A DNA stretch of 64,000 nt from Zymoseptoria tritici IPO323 (lineage: Eukaryota > Ascomycota > Dothideomycetes > Mycosphaerellales > Mycosphaerellaceae). The stretch lies in the NCBI RefSeq assembly GCF_000219625.1, contig NC_018216.1:1674001-1738000 (forward strand), read 5' to 3'. The translations under genes and the position numbers were made by a program. Positions 10,170 to 21,286 of this stretch are shown here, in pieces. How positions within the stretch are numbered: position 1 is the first letter of the stretch; every line of letters begins with the position of its first letter. The notes under the pieces are model-generated. The model did no database searches and was not told the DNA's origin. It saw nothing but the letters and a program-made list of their open reading frames with translations.

Positions 10170-11729
10170 TCAGTCTTCCACCTCACTGCTCTCGTCGCCT
10201 CCACGCGCATCGAACATGTACACATCCTCAAGATCTTCGTAGTCCTCATCATCCCCATCATCCTCATCGTCCTCATCATCCTCGTCATCCTCGTCATCAT
10301 CCATGTCCTCATCATCCGAATCTCCGCCGGCCCGACCGCTGTTGCTCGACTCCTCATCACTTTCGTCCTCTTCCCCTCCATCGTCGTCTTCTCCGCCGTC
10401 CTCAACATCGATCTCCTCATCACCGAACTCCAGCAAACTCGCTTCGGCCGCCCATCGGTTTGTCAAGACTTTTCTCTCCGTGTTTGCCACGCCGATTCTC
10501 CACAGCTTTCTCCTGGCCTTCATCTCCATTCGCGCCCGTCGAACATCCGCGTGACGGGTCCGGATACCCTCGAGCATCATGTCTGCTGCTTTGAAATCCC
10601 TCGTTGCCAGATCCAATTGTCTCGCGACGGAGTACCGACCACGGAAGGAGCGTGGGTCATGGGCGGCGACGGCGGCGGCGGCGGCAACGGCTCGAGAACG
10701 GGCGAACCACCTGTAGGAGCGGGTGGGGGGTGTAGACAAGGTGGCCGGAGTGGTAGTGGAAGAAGTGGGTACAGAGCAAGGTTTCCAGGTAAGGACTTCG
10801 ACGCGGTAGTCGAGGGTAGTCAAACCTTTGTAAGGATTATAGTCGCGCTCGTCAATATCAGCTGGGCCGGTCCAGTGAGAGACAGCTGGTGAACAGGTCG
10901 GATCGATTGTGAGCTGGGTCATAGGCGAGGAAGGGGGTTCTGAAGAACGGTGGCGGGGCGTCGAGCGTATCGTGAGCAGTTCGTCGACGATTATCTTCAG
11001 ATCGTTCTTGTTCCGGTCCAGTGTCTCGAGTTCGAGGGTAAAGATCTCCAGGTCAGCGCAATAATGGGCGTCAAGCAAACGCTGCAACCATTGCGTCTTG
11101 AATCGTAGCGGAGCGCTGTCCTCCCAGTTCCACCAATCAGTGTGTTTGATGACGATGCGCAGAGAGCGAGGACTAATGGCGCAGAGCATGTCAGGGATTA
11201 CTCCGCCGTCTTTCGAGAACGTCTCATTTTCCCCGACGTACATCTGGGTGTGCAAGACGACGGTGTCGATGCGTTGGAAGACCTCGGGTGACGCAGCGCG
11301 CCTGCTCAGCGAGAATGAGAGCCCATGTGGCTTCCGCGGTGGTCCACGCCGCGGGTGGAAGTAGAATAGCACAGTGAAGTTCTTGAAAGGCAGCGCATTT
11401 GACTCGAGATAAGCCCGACGGCAGGTGAGAAGGAGGTTGGTGTGCACGATCAGGGGCGCAGTGTTACCGGGTCGACACCAAAAGTCGGTCGTCTTGTAGG
11501 CCCTGGAGGTGTCTTCTTCCTGAGCAGTGGCATACTCGAAGATGATGTCGCGAAGCTCTTTTGGGAGGACGGAGTAAAGCGGCGACTGATTTTGCTGGTG
11601 GCACTTGTGCAAGTTGGCGGAGAGTGAAGTGCTCATGCAGAGCTTGCGCATGCATGTTCGTTCGATGCGCTCGGTGATGGACTCTTGTGCGCTCTGCGCA
11701 AGAATGATCTGGTCCACGATGTCCGCCAT
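10170..11729 (-). CDS. F-box-like hypothetical protein with acidic C-terminal tail (519 aa)
   Basis: This intronless protein has an F-box-like helix at residues 51-67 (LYSVLPKELRDIIFEYA). It continues with LLTCRRAYLESNALPFKNFTVLFYF, the usual second block of a large family of fungal hypothetical proteins. The middle carries an Ala-rich stretch (RAVAAAAAVAAHD). The last 80 residues are an extreme Asp/Glu tail with GEDDDGGEEDESDEE-like runs. Such tails occur in histone chaperones and nucleolar proteins, but here they sit on an F-box-like body, so no function is assigned. Confidence 0.72.
   Translation of the reverse strand: MADIVDQIILAQSAQESITERIERTCMRKLCMSTSLSANLHKCHQQNQSPLYSVLPKELRDIIFEYATAQEEDTSRAYKTTDFWCRPGNTAPLIVHTNLLLTCRRAYLESNALPFKNFTVLFYFHPRRGPPRKPHGLSFSLSRRAASPEVFQRIDTVVLHTQMYVGENETFSKDGGVIPDMLCAISPRSLRIVIKHTDWWNWEDSAPLRFKTQWLQRLLDAHYCADLEIFTLELETLDRNKNDLKIIVDELLTIRSTPRHRSSEPPSSPMTQLTIDPTCSPAVSHWTGPADIDERDYNPYKGLTTLDYRVEVLTWKPCSVPTSSTTTPATLSTPPTRSYRWFARSRAVAAAAAVAAHDPRSFRGRYSVARQLDLATRDFKAADMMLEGIRTRHADVRRARMEMKARRKLWRIGVANTERKVLTNRWAAEASLLEFGDEEIDVEDGGEDDDGGEEDESDEESSNSGRAGGDSDDEDMDDDEDDEDDEDDEDDGDDEDYEDLEDVYMFDARGGDESSEVED
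10240..10320. repeat. Simple-sequence tract encoding the Asp/Glu tail
   Basis: Imperfect tandem copies of TCATCC and TCGTCC units, read as Asp codons on the minus strand, make a coding microsatellite in the 3' end of the F-box-like gene. Length variation between strains is likely. Confidence 0.75.
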
Positions 11730-12698
11730 GGTGAAAGGTGTGCTATGATGAAGGTGGCAGTGAGAATATGAAGTCTCGCTGTTACAAGTCGATGGTGACT
11801 GTAGCTAGTGAAGACCACGGATATTTGCTCGCTGCCTCACGTTGTCCTGTGCGTCAGACGTCGTGTTTTGCAACCTGAGTTTTGCTCCGCTTAGCAGTGC
11901 GCGGGGGTATGGTGCGCTGTTTGTATTCGTGCTGTATCTGATGTGACCGAGCGTGGTGCGCGATGCTGCCTCCAGTGACTCCGCGTTTGTTCGTGATCAG
12001 CGGTCTTGTTGTAGTTGGTGAAGTTTGTTATGGGTGAAGATGCTGAAGTAGCTCCAAGCTGCGTTTGTCAATGCTTGATTGGAAAAGATATTGAAGGAGA
12101 GATGACGGTGATGATGCGCCGAGCTCACGATCGATTAATTCCGGTAGGAGATTGAAGTACACCTATCTCTGGGTCAAGCCAGCGACAGCCGGGTACTCGA
12201 CGATGAGCTGCCGAATGTCTTCCGTCACCTCACGTGGGAGTGTGACTCGTTGTTGCTTCGTCGCCGAATCTAGATAAGATTCGCTGATTTTGGCCAGCTT
12301 GGGAGAAGGCGCAGTGCCTTTACCAAGAGAAGAAGATAGCTCCCCGTGGAGTACGGTCAATTGTGTTTATCGTGTGCGATCCTTGCTGGCCCAAACGCCG
12401 TGCATTGTAGTTTCCAGGGTTCCTTGAACGAAAGTGAGTGTTTGGATGATGATGAAGTGGAAGAGAAAGCAAGTCATCTCGCAAACAAAGGCAGCAGTTG
12501 CTGAGTCAGTTTTCCGCTTGACAGCATTAGGCAGCTGCGACATGTGACGATGCTTCGACCCACTGAGTAGTGAAAGACATGTACTTTTGGTCTACAGTCT
12601 ACTCTTCGTCTTCTTCGGCTTGTAAGGAGTAATCCTACACAGCCGTGAGCCAGCGTCTTCAAAGTCCACCACATGCACCCTCGTAAAGAAGACACCGC
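11730..12698. other. Intergenic, possible small exon only
   Basis: A minus-strand stretch at 12163-12360 reads KISESYLDSATKQQRVTL and looks protein-like, but it has no ATG and an in-frame stop just upstream. I could not connect it to another exon. The rest holds the promoter of the F-box-like gene and the 3' flank of the reductase. Confidence 0.35.
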
Positions 12699-14123
12699 TC
12701 ACCTCTTCCGTCCAAAGCTGTTCGGCTCCTTCGGCTTGTTGTCCAGAATCTTCTCAATCTCCTCCATGATCTCTGGCGTCAACTTGGGCAGCAGCTTGAG
12801 TGCCTTGCAGTTATCCTCAATCTGAGAGACCTTCGTGGCACCCAAGATCACTGTGCTGACGTTCGGGTTTTTTGCCGCCCACGCGAGCGACAGCTGGGCT
12901 ACGTTGGCGTCCAGCTTCTCCGCCACTTCGGTCAGCTTGCGGACCTTGGCGATCTTGGCTTGGCCCTCGGGAGACTGCAGCGACTTGACGGTATCTTCGA
13001 AGAAGGCCTTGTTGGTAGCGAAGCGGGAGTCCTCAGGAATTCCGTCATTGTACTTTCCGGTCAGGAGGCCGGAAGCAAGCGGCGACCAGATGGTGGTTCC
13101 GTACTGGAATTGTTCGTACAAAGGAGCGAACTCGACCTCGAAACGCTCGCGGTGGAAAGCTAAGACATTGATCAGTATGCATAGGAGCGGTATATGGCGC
13201 TTTAAGTACCGTTATATTGAGGCTGCTCGGCAATGGGTGCGATGAGGTTGTAGCGCTCAGCGATCTGGGTTGCCTCTTGGATCTGCACGGCGCTCCACTC
13301 CGATGTGCCCCAGTAGTATGCCTAGAACAATGCGTCAGTTGATGAAAAGCCTTCTGATCGCTATTCATCGGGAGCTTACAAGGTTGAGGTTGCGGATGAC
13401 CTGTGTGAAGCCCTCGACAATCTCCTTCATGGGAGTGCCCTACAAAGCATCAGTCTCCGATCCAAGACTCATGGTGTCTCAAGATGTTCCACTCACAACA
13501 TCCGGACGATGAGCCAACACGATGTCGACATATGGCTGCTGAAGTCTCCTCAGGCAGTCCTTGAGGCCCTCAACCACGTGCTTGCGGCTGAGACCACGAG
13601 TGTTTGGCTCCTTGCGTCCTGTGCTCTCATGTCAACTTCGAGCTCTTTTATACCTCACGTCCCTCTCCACGATGTTGTGCGTACCAGTGCCAAAGAACAC
13701 CTTGGTGCTCAGAACGTATTCATCCCTCGGCCAGTTCAACTCTTTCAGGGCTTGACCCATGTGGATCTCACACTCTCCATTGGCGTACACCTCGGCGGTG
13801 TCGAAGAAGTTGATTCCGTGGTCCTGCAAAGGAAGCACCCTGTCAGCCGGGTTTCTCACTGCGTCGCCATCCACATTGGACACAAAGTCGAGCTTACCCA
13901 AGCAGCTTGCATGCACTCCTTGACATCGTTGCCCTTCTGGGTACCTCCGTACGTGAGCCAGCCTCCGAGGGAGAAGACGGAGACTTTGAGACCGGAGGGG
14001 CCCAAGTGGCGGAACTAGAGTGTGCTGTCAGCTTGCTGTTGCACTCATCACCCGGATTGTCACGGATGTACATACCTCCATGTCCTTGGGGTCGAACTTG
14101 CTTTGGACGGAGAGCTCAGACAT
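12699..14123 (-). CDS. Aldo/keto reductase, potassium-channel beta-subunit type (AKR6-like)
   Basis: Seven exons join in frame through six short introns, from [16 protein letters not shown] to the C-terminal SFGRKR. The TIM-barrel protein begins [19 protein letters not shown]. It carries the AKR catalytic residues: Asp and Tyr in [13 protein letters not shown], Lys in VLSTKVFF and His in [10 protein letters not shown]. Family signatures [17 protein letters not shown] and [12 protein letters not shown] are present, as is the NADPH-binding end [16 protein letters not shown]. This pattern matches Kv-beta-like reductases, NADPH-dependent reducers of aldehydes and ketones found in most fungi. Substrate unknown. 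The signature GTSEW region lies across the exon 5/6 junction (about 13,320). Confidence 0.9.
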
Positions 14124-14619
14124 TATGATTGTGGTCTGTGGTGCGTGAGGGAATTGTGTAGGTGAGAAAGTGGTAGATGAGAGTAAGAGGAAGAAACTGT
14201 AGCATTGGATAAATATGCGGTCACAAATCCACGTGGGTTTAACGTGCTAAGTCCGACCACCTTCCCGATTTGGACGGACTAACGTCATGGGCGGTATTTC
14301 ATTGCGGGGGCAATCCGGGATGTGGAGGAGGCATGGAGTTGTCATGTCTTTGATACTATGCCTCAAGTCTTCATATCCTGCGGAGGAGCGCAGAGAAGAC
14401 AAGGAGACGACTCGATTCAGCCACGTGGATCAACGGAATCATAACACCACCGACATTCTGCGTCTGATTTGCGATTCTTACATGCTGTCATCCATCACCT
14501 ATCCATCGCCATGCATACCTAGAAGCAGCATCCTCCAGACCATCGTTCGTACCCAGACGCCACCAACGCCTCGCTTGAAACAAACATATTCGTCACATGA
14601 TACCCAACGCGGAGTAAAC
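14124..14619. other. Intergenic spacer
   Basis: This is the promoter of the aldo/keto reductase and the 3' flank of the bZIP gene. No distinct element is seen. Confidence 0.45.
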
Positions 14620-16350
14620 TCAATGATCCTCAATCCTCACACTTCCATCACACAAGAACGGAAACGTGTTGCGGAACCGACTTCCCAAACTCCAATTCCT
14701 CAAATCTCTCAAGTGCTCCATGAAAGCCGGGTTGATACTCAACGTCGCCTCTCCTTCTTCAAGACCACCAGCTCCATCTCCAGCCTGATCAGCCGGCCTC
14801 CCAGTCGGCGAGGAAGATGACGTTGATCGGCGCGCATTTTCACCCGACATGCGTCTAGAAGCGCGAGGTCGACCAGGCGTACGCGTCAAAACAGTCTCGT
14901 CTCCGTGCGGCCAGTTGAGCGACAAAGTGCAGGTGTACGGCACAAAGAAATCTGTAAAGTCGACCGGAGAGGTGGGATGTGAGAGATGGCGTCGCATATG
15001 CGGCCAAGGTAAATAGTCCACAAATGCCGCATGTTTTCTGCCCACCTGCTCCTCCACACACCTGGCCCACTCCGGCAGGGCGTCCCAGCTCTCGCGATCA
15101 CCGCATATCTGCCAACGACTGACGACGAACATGACGTACAGCACGGCGATGCGTTCGGGCAAGCGTGCCACGTCAGGAAATTTCGAGAGGACGTCGATGA
15201 GCATGGATGTGATCGGCTGGTCGGACTGGAGGCTTGTGAAATCGTGGGTTGCAGAGAAGAGAACCCCGGGCGGACCAGCGGCGGAGGGAAGGGTGGCGCC
15301 GGAATGGATACGTTGGCGCCGTTTGTGGGCGAAGTCGAGGAGGAGGGAGTCGAGTGGGCAGGTTGGTGGCCCGTTGAGGGGAAAGCGGGCGTGGATCGGA
15401 GGATGAAGGTCGGTCTGAGGGGACGGGTACGGCTGGGCATTGTGAGGGGAATGGGATGGTTGGTGCTGTTGTTGCTGTTGGGTAGAGGACTCGAGGAGGA
15501 AGTTCAAGTTGTGGCGTTCTCCATTGGCGGGTTCGTAGGGTGAGTGGGAGGAGGGCGTAGGACGTTGTTGCAGCGTGTCGTAGTCGTTTTCGCTGGGAGT
15601 GGGATAATGAGGATTATTGCTGGCGTGAGACGCGCTTTGTGACCATGTCCGGATCGCAGCCTCTTCGTTGGCGTATGGAGAAACTGGTGCTGCAGATGCT
15701 GGTGCAGAGGTCGGGCTGTGATTGGAATGCGGCGAGCGCAGGTCGGGGTGGAGATGTTGCGACTGATGGTGCTGCTGCTGCTGCTGCTGCTGTTGAGGCG
15801 GTTGCTGCGGTCCTTGCTGATGTTGTAGCTGTTGCTGCTGCTGTCCATACGCTGGCGCACCCACAGCCTCATGAACCGGCGGAAGCGGACTCCGCAAATC
15901 CCCCAACCCACCACTCGACCCTCCCACAATCCCCGCCACGGCTCCCAGCCGTCTCCTCAACTCCTCACACTCCCTCCTGGCCTCATCCCTCTCCCTCACA
16001 ACTTTCATCAATTCCTGGTATGGCTGCTGAGCTTCCAACTCCCGTATCCGTCCCTCCAATCCCTCAATCGTATTCTTCGTCCTCTCCCTTATCGCCCTTT
16101 GCGCCTCGCGATCATTGGCTCTCTTCTTCGCCAACTGATCGGGTGTCAAGTTGGCAACTCCTCGACTTCCCGGCTCGCCCGTGGCCCGACGTTTTCGGTT
16201 CGCCGAGGCATTTTGAGTCGGGGAGTGGGTGCTGCTTGTGAGTGCGGCGGCGGCGGTCGCGGCGTAGATCGTGGGAGAGGGAGCAGGGTAGGGCGCGTAG
16301 GTGGGCTGATGAGGAGCGGAGGTGGAAGGCGGGGGAGGAGGCTCGTTCAT
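14620..16350 (-). CDS. bZIP transcription factor with DUF3425-type C-terminal domain
   Basis: This single-exon protein has 576 aa. A Pro/Ala-rich lead precedes a bZIP: basic region near residues 73-90 (AKKRANDREAQRAIRERT) and a heptad coiled coil to about 137. A Gln/His-rich low-complexity region then includes a polyglutamine run. The C-terminal 270 residues (from PPTCPLDSLLLDFAHKRR through RLPERIAVLYVMFVVSRWQI to LGSRFRNTFPFLCDG) have the pattern of fungal bZIPs with DUF3425. The start is the first ATG before the poly-Pro run. Family knowledge: these regulators act in stress and secondary metabolism. No target is suggested by the neighbours. Confidence 0.88.
   Translation of the reverse strand: MNEPPPPPSTSAPHQPTYAPYPAPSPTIYAATAAAALTSSTHSPTQNASANRKRRATGEPGSRGVANLTPDQLAKKRANDREAQRAIRERTKNTIEGLEGRIRELEAQQPYQELMKVVRERDEARRECEELRRRLGAVAGIVGGSSGGLGDLRSPLPPVHEAVGAPAYGQQQQQLQHQQGPQQPPQQQQQQQQHHQSQHLHPDLRSPHSNHSPTSAPASAAPVSPYANEEAAIRTWSQSASHASNNPHYPTPSENDYDTLQQRPTPSSHSPYEPANGERHNLNFLLESSTQQQQQHQPSHSPHNAQPYPSPQTDLHPPIHARFPLNGPPTCPLDSLLLDFAHKRRQRIHSGATLPSAAGPPGVLFSATHDFTSLQSDQPITSMLIDVLSKFPDVARLPERIAVLYVMFVVSRWQICGDRESWDALPEWARCVEEQVGRKHAAFVDYLPWPHMRRHLSHPTSPVDFTDFFVPYTCTLSLNWPHGDETVLTRTPGRPRASRRMSGENARRSTSSSSPTGRPADQAGDGAGGLEEGEATLSINPAFMEHLRDLRNWSLGSRFRNTFPFLCDGSVRIEDH
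15769..15801. repeat. CTG/CAG trinucleotide repeat in the bZIP gene
   Basis: About ten consecutive CTG triplets on the plus strand, read as CAG (Gln) on the coding strand, extend a broader Gln-rich tract. This is a coding microsatellite likely to vary in length. Confidence 0.85.
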
Positions 16351-16679
16351 CGTTGTTGTGGACGAGCTGGGGTCATCTATGAGTCGCGTCGAGGGATGGG
16401 TCAGAGTGTTTGCGAGTAATGTGCAGGATTGGATGTTTGGGGGCCGAAGATCTGCCCCCCACTCACTGGCACGTGGTAGGCGGAACAGAGTGGAGACGGA
16501 TTCTTATTCCGAGCGCATTCATGTACAGAGATACCACAACCATCTCACCTCCGACTTTCCTTCCTTCCCTCAGCAACGCAGAAAGAGTACAAACAAACAA
16601 GTGTTCTCCTTTACCGTATCTTATCGACGCCGACACTTCCCTTATCCCCTCTTCTGTCCCTTGCATACAGCCTGCTTGT
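16351..16679. other. Promoter of the bZIP gene
   Basis: This sequence lies between the bZIP start and the mutated repeat relic. It has normal base composition and no distinct motif stands out. Confidence 0.45.
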
Positions 16680-17675
16680 AGTTCCTTAAATCTATATTAT
16701 ACGGATCGTTGCGGTGTTCGTAGGGCGAATCCTATATACGGCTACACCGTTAGTATTAAAATATCCTCTTCGACCGTAAGGTACTTACGCTAGCGTACAG
16801 GAATAGATAGCTACCTCTAAAATCGTAGATAGCAGGTAGGCGGCTAAGGTCTTTATAGCTCTAGAAGAGTAATTATTATTAGTATAGGTATAGGTAAGTG
16901 CAATTCGAAGACGGGTAGGTAAAGGTAAGCAAGGTTAACGTACGCTAGAGGCGAAGACGGTCGAAACTATAGAGAGGATAAGAATAGAGACCTAAGAGAT
17001 CTACATAGTGTTCGTCGTGTTCGTTGTATTTTATCTTAGTTATACGATTGTTTAGTTGTATGTTTGTTTGCAGAAAGAAATAGTTAGAAGTAGAGATAGA
17101 AGAGGTATTTATATCCGCTAGTTATTCCGGATAGCTCTATTTCGACCGGCAACCTCGCTAAGAGAGCTCTCGATTATAAGTGTAGTATATAAGGACTAAT
17201 CCGGCTAGTCGCAACTCGCGGGTCCTAGGAGCAAGTATCGCAGAAGATCTTAGCATCGTATTAGAGCATTATAATCGTTTGGGAAATAGCGGTAAATAGC
17301 TCGATCTAGGGTTCGTCGTTTATCTAGCGGAACAAGGCATTATATTCTAATAGAGATACTATAATTAGCTTAATTTAACTTTCTTGCTTAAGTGTTACCT
17401 TACTAAGGCAGGTCGTCGTTATAATTAGTCGATTACGGCGCCGCGCCGTAAATAGACTATAGTAGAAGAACTTATAGAACCCTCGAAGTAGATAATAACT
17501 ATAGCGAGCTAGGAGATCTATATAGTTCTTGCGGTCCCTTATCTTAATAGCGCTTCCTTCTTACCGTTTTCTAAGGGGTAAGGGACTATAGCTTAAGGAG
17601 AACAGGGAAGAAGTAGCTAGATCCTTCGGAGCATAGCACTAACATGCTTAAGCTAATATAACTTTCTAATAGAGC
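16680..17675. mobile_element. RIP-mutated repeat relic
   Basis: Base use changes sharply here. TpA is very frequent (TATA, CTAG, TAGTATAGG strings), CpA and TpG are nearly absent over long runs, and CpG remains. That is the signature of repeat-induced point mutation, which turns CpA into TpA in duplicated DNA. All six frames are riddled with stops. No terminal repeat or coding remnant is readable, so the original element type is unknown. Edges are set by eye where CpA-containing sequence resumes. Confidence 0.75.
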
Positions 17676-17958
17676 AGACAACTGCCGACATATGTTCGGA
17701 CAGGGGTTTACACTTTGTTAGCATTTGCGCTACTTCCTATGCTAAAACTGCAGAAAAACACCCCGATTACTAGCAAAGCCAAATTATTAAAGAGTAGGAG
17801 TCGGAAATACCGAATTGCTCAGAGACCAACGCAACTCTCCAGCTCCGCAAGCCCATCATCCATTAGCGACGTCGCCGCGTTCGTACCCACATTCTTCCAA
17901 AATCGTCGAACAACCTCGCAAAGTTCTCTCCATCACGTTTGCGAGACGAGCAGAAAGA

Positions 17959-18348
17959 TCAAATCTTATCCGGGTAAGGTTCTTCCTTCTGGTTAAGGCA
18001 GAGTGCTTGGTGGATGTTCCTCTTGGCGTCCAAGTGGCATGGCTTGCCGTGCACCGAGCATGGCGAGTCCTTTGAACCGTTAGCGAAGTGCACATGCGTC
18101 GCACTGAACTATCATGTTAACATACTTTAGCGCAGGGCACAAAGATGGCCCAGCCGTGGATGTCATATCCGTAGAGGCAATCGCCGGACTTCTCTCCGGG
18201 AGGATCGCTTGTGAAATTCACGCCGCATACCTGGATATAGTTTTAGTAAACGAGATGTGAATAAGGATGAAAGAGTGGGACGTACGCCGTCGGCAAAGGC
18301 AGTCGAGGCGATGGAGAGGAGAACGAAGGCGAGCTGGGAGATCTGCAT
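17959..18348 (-). CDS. Small secreted cysteine-rich protein beside the RIP relic (effector candidate)
   Basis: Three exons, 18286-18348, 18126-18230 and 17959-18069, are separated by 55- and 56-bp introns (GTACGT...CCAG and GTATGT...AAAG). All phases agree and the frame ends at TGA, giving 92 residues. MQISQLAFVLLSIASTAFA is a signal peptide. The 71-residue mature part has six cysteines (VCGVNF, GDCLYGY, VPCAK, SPCSV, KPCHL, ALCLN), enough for three disulphides, plus aromatic-rich YGYDIHGWAIF. No family is recognised. It begins about 285 bp from the RIP relic, a common setting for fungal effectors. The last intron boundary is the least certain, but the Cys-rich third exon supports it. Confidence 0.72.
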
Positions 18349-19464
18349 GATTGTCTTGTCGTTGGGGTGTTCCTTTTCCTTTAATGGAGCCTTGTCGTTT
18401 CGCAGTGTTGAAAAGGAACTGGAGGAAAGGATGAGTCGACGGGTGCCCGAACGAGTCCATGATCGTATCAGACTGGAGTCCAGACTTGGTTCTGTATGCA
18501 GGCATTGCGCTTACTTGTTGGAAAGCCAATCGATGCCCTCTCTCGGCAGGTATCAACGGGTCCTCGAAGTCGAGCTTACATTGACCTGGACCTCCAGGAC
18601 TCGTCCTAGAGGCGGGTTTGTATCAGGAGAATTCCGGCGAGGCGATCTGCTTCGGTCAGGAGTAGGAGCGGAGGACTTGTTTGATTCTTAAGGCCGAGTA
18701 CGTCTGGACCTCGATGGAGGAATGGAGTTCGTAGGTTTGGAGGCACCACTGGGTTTCTTATCTTTTGCAGTGAGCTTGCTGTGGAGTGTTTTTCCAAGAT
18801 AGGGTTGAAGAGGTTGGTATTTGTACGTCGTGAATCCTTGGCTTCATGCTTCTGTATCGATGAATAGTTGATTGATCGAATTCCGAGGTGGACGGTCCAT
18901 CCCACGGATGCTGCTGCTGAAAGTAATCTTACTGCTCCTTTTGCTTGCCATCTCTCATGATCGCAGCCAACTTGCTCTTCTCATCATCGTCGAGAAGTCT
19001 TCGTTCATCGGTCAAGGCACACTAAAATTCTCTGCAGAGTTTTCGTACGACCTCTGCGGCACAATCATCCGGCCGGTGAGTGCTGGGTCTGCCTTCCTTA
19101 TGGCCGTGGTCCTCACCGCCGAGCAACTTCGGGCGCCCGAGCGGTCTTCATTCCCGACTGCCATCTGGATGCGAGAGGTGCTTCAATCAGGAGGAACGAT
19201 AAGAACTCTCCCGGGCGAGGTCTGAAAAAGAGATGAGAGCAGTGTGGTGTAAAACAGTCGATCGACAAAGCGGTTTCTTCGACTCCTTAGCATACTGTTT
19301 GCATTTCGTCTGGTTCTGTTTCTTTCATCTCAAAACGCCTGCGAACGCCGCGCCATAGCGCTCAGCTGATATCCCACGCTTTTCTTCTCCTTCCGCCTCC
19401 CTACGTTTCCCAATCTATTCCCTTCTCCCTTGCTCAAATCTTCACATCCATGTCCCAATACCAC
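18349..19464. other. Intergenic, weak coding hints only
   Basis: This holds the promoter of the secreted protein and the 3' flank of the exchanger gene. On the minus strand near 18940-19030 a short frame reads DERRLLDDDEKSKLAAI and looks protein-like, but an in-frame TAG and the lack of an ATG stop me from calling a gene. Confidence 0.4.
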
Positions 19465-21286
19465 TCAAGGAAAAAATCCACCAACCAATCCTCCAATATC
19501 ACCCGCATCTTCCGGGTAGACCCAAAACGCCAACGCAATTACAATATACAATCCCAAACACATACATCCCTCGAGATAGTTGCTCTTGCCGTCCTGAATG
19601 AGGTAATTCACCACCAGCACACTCAAGAAGAACACCACCGTCTCGAATCCCTTGAAGTGCAACGTCATCTCCTGACCCATCGCCCAGCCGAGGATGACGA
19701 GGAATGGGGTGACGAAGAGGGCGATTTGCATGGAAGATCCGATGGCCACGCCGATCGCCAGGTCCATCTTGTCCTTGTAGGCGACCACGACTGCGGTGAC
19801 GTGTTCGGCGGCGTTGCCGACGATGGGGAGGAGGATCAGACCGATGAATGTCTTGGATACGCCGGAAGAGGCGACGATGGAGTCGATTGAGCCAACGAGG
19901 TATTCCGCGCACACCGCGACGAGGATCGTGACGAGGACCAGGGCAATGCCCGCCGCAACAGGGCCGAGGATTTCCGGCTCGGAACCCTCGCCGTCCTCGC
20001 CGTCTTGAGCCTCAGCATCGAAGAGCGAAGCGTGGGTCTTGAGCTGGAAGACGAGGTAGAGGATGTACAGCACCAGCATGATGATGGCGGTGCCGCGGGA
20101 GAGGACGAGGATGTTCTCGACAGAGTCGGCCTTGGACTTGGAGAGCGCGGCATACATGGTCGCGGGGATGATGAGGCAGGTCGCGGCCACGGCCATGAGG
20201 GAGGACATGGTGGAGGCGACGGTTTCGTTGAAGGAGGATTCCGTGCGGCGTACTCCTGACGCGATGAAGCAGCAGCCCAGCACGAGAAGGATGTTGGAGA
20301 GGATGGAGCCGAGCATGCTGGCTTGGACGATGCGGATTTCACCCTTTTGGAGGGCCACGATGGAGACCTTGGGTTGTTTTGTTAGCGCCGTGTCGTAGGT
20401 TTATGGTTTATCATCCGTCGAAACTCACAATCAACTCGACCGCATTTCCAAACGTCGCATTCATCAACCCTCCAATCGTCTGTCCCAGCTTCACACTCAA
20501 CTCCTCCGTCGCGAAGCTCAACAACGCCGCCAACGGCACAATGGCCAAGAAGTTGACCACGAAAATCGCCGTCGGGTTGCTGTCCATCGCACCGAGCACA
20601 ATTCCCGCCGGCACGAATACCAGGAAGACGTTGACGTAGTTGCTCGCCAGCGTCAACCAGGTCAGGCGCACAAAGTTGGCCGGCATGCGCACATACCACC
20701 GACTGTCCTCGGACATCTGCTTGCTCTTTGCTTTGACTGTATGCGCTGCGTCGGAGGCGCTGGAGAGGAGAGGGGTGTGCTCGGAGGTGCCACCGGTTGC
20801 GCGACCATTGGGAGCCATGTTGTCGTTGTCGGTGTTGTTGGAGGTGGAGCCGCTACGGGCGTGTTTGGAGAATTCGCGTTTGATGCTGTCTGTTTGGATT
20901 CAAGATGGTCGCATCAGTAAGGTGGAGGTGAGGAGGTAGGTCAGGTGAGGTAGGAAGATGCTCGATCGACGACGATCTTCGGAGAAGAAAGAACAAAGAC
21001 ACGGATGGCTGATAGCGTGGTCGTGACGCCGTACGATGCGGCTCGCGCCAGTGTACAAATAAGTTTGCGCGAAGGCGGCGACGGGCTGAGGCAATGGACT
21101 ATTGATGCCAAGGCTTCGTCCGTATGTGGCGCTTGCACAGATCGTGTCTTGGGAAGTGTGATGAGATGGGAGATGAAGGGTTGGCTAGTCGGGGAATGTG
21201 AGGCGCCAAGGTGCACAGCCAGGCGGGACAAGGAGGAGGTGATATGAGGAGGACAGGATGGGAAAAGGACGGCGGAACTCACTCAT
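19465..21286 (-). CDS. Vacuolar Ca2+/H+ exchanger (CAX family, VCX1-like)
   Basis: Exons are 21283-21286, 20429-20889 and 19465-20367, giving 455 aa with consistent phases. Exon 1 is only four bases (ATGA) before a 393-bp intron. A start at the internal Met (20818, [10 protein letters not shown]) is the simpler alternative. The protein exchanges vacuolar protons for cytosolic Ca2+. It shows about 11 membrane segments, the two ion-selective repeats ([19 protein letters not shown] and [19 protein letters not shown]) and an acidic central loop ([16 protein letters not shown]). The short N-terminus lacks the long autoinhibitory extension of plant CAX proteins. Intron 2 falls inside the first repeat. 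Confidence 0.92.

Noticed and set aside
18930..19130. Possible small gene on the minus strand (DERRLLDDDEKSKLAAI)
   Set aside because: In-frame TAG, no ATG and no intron of workable length.
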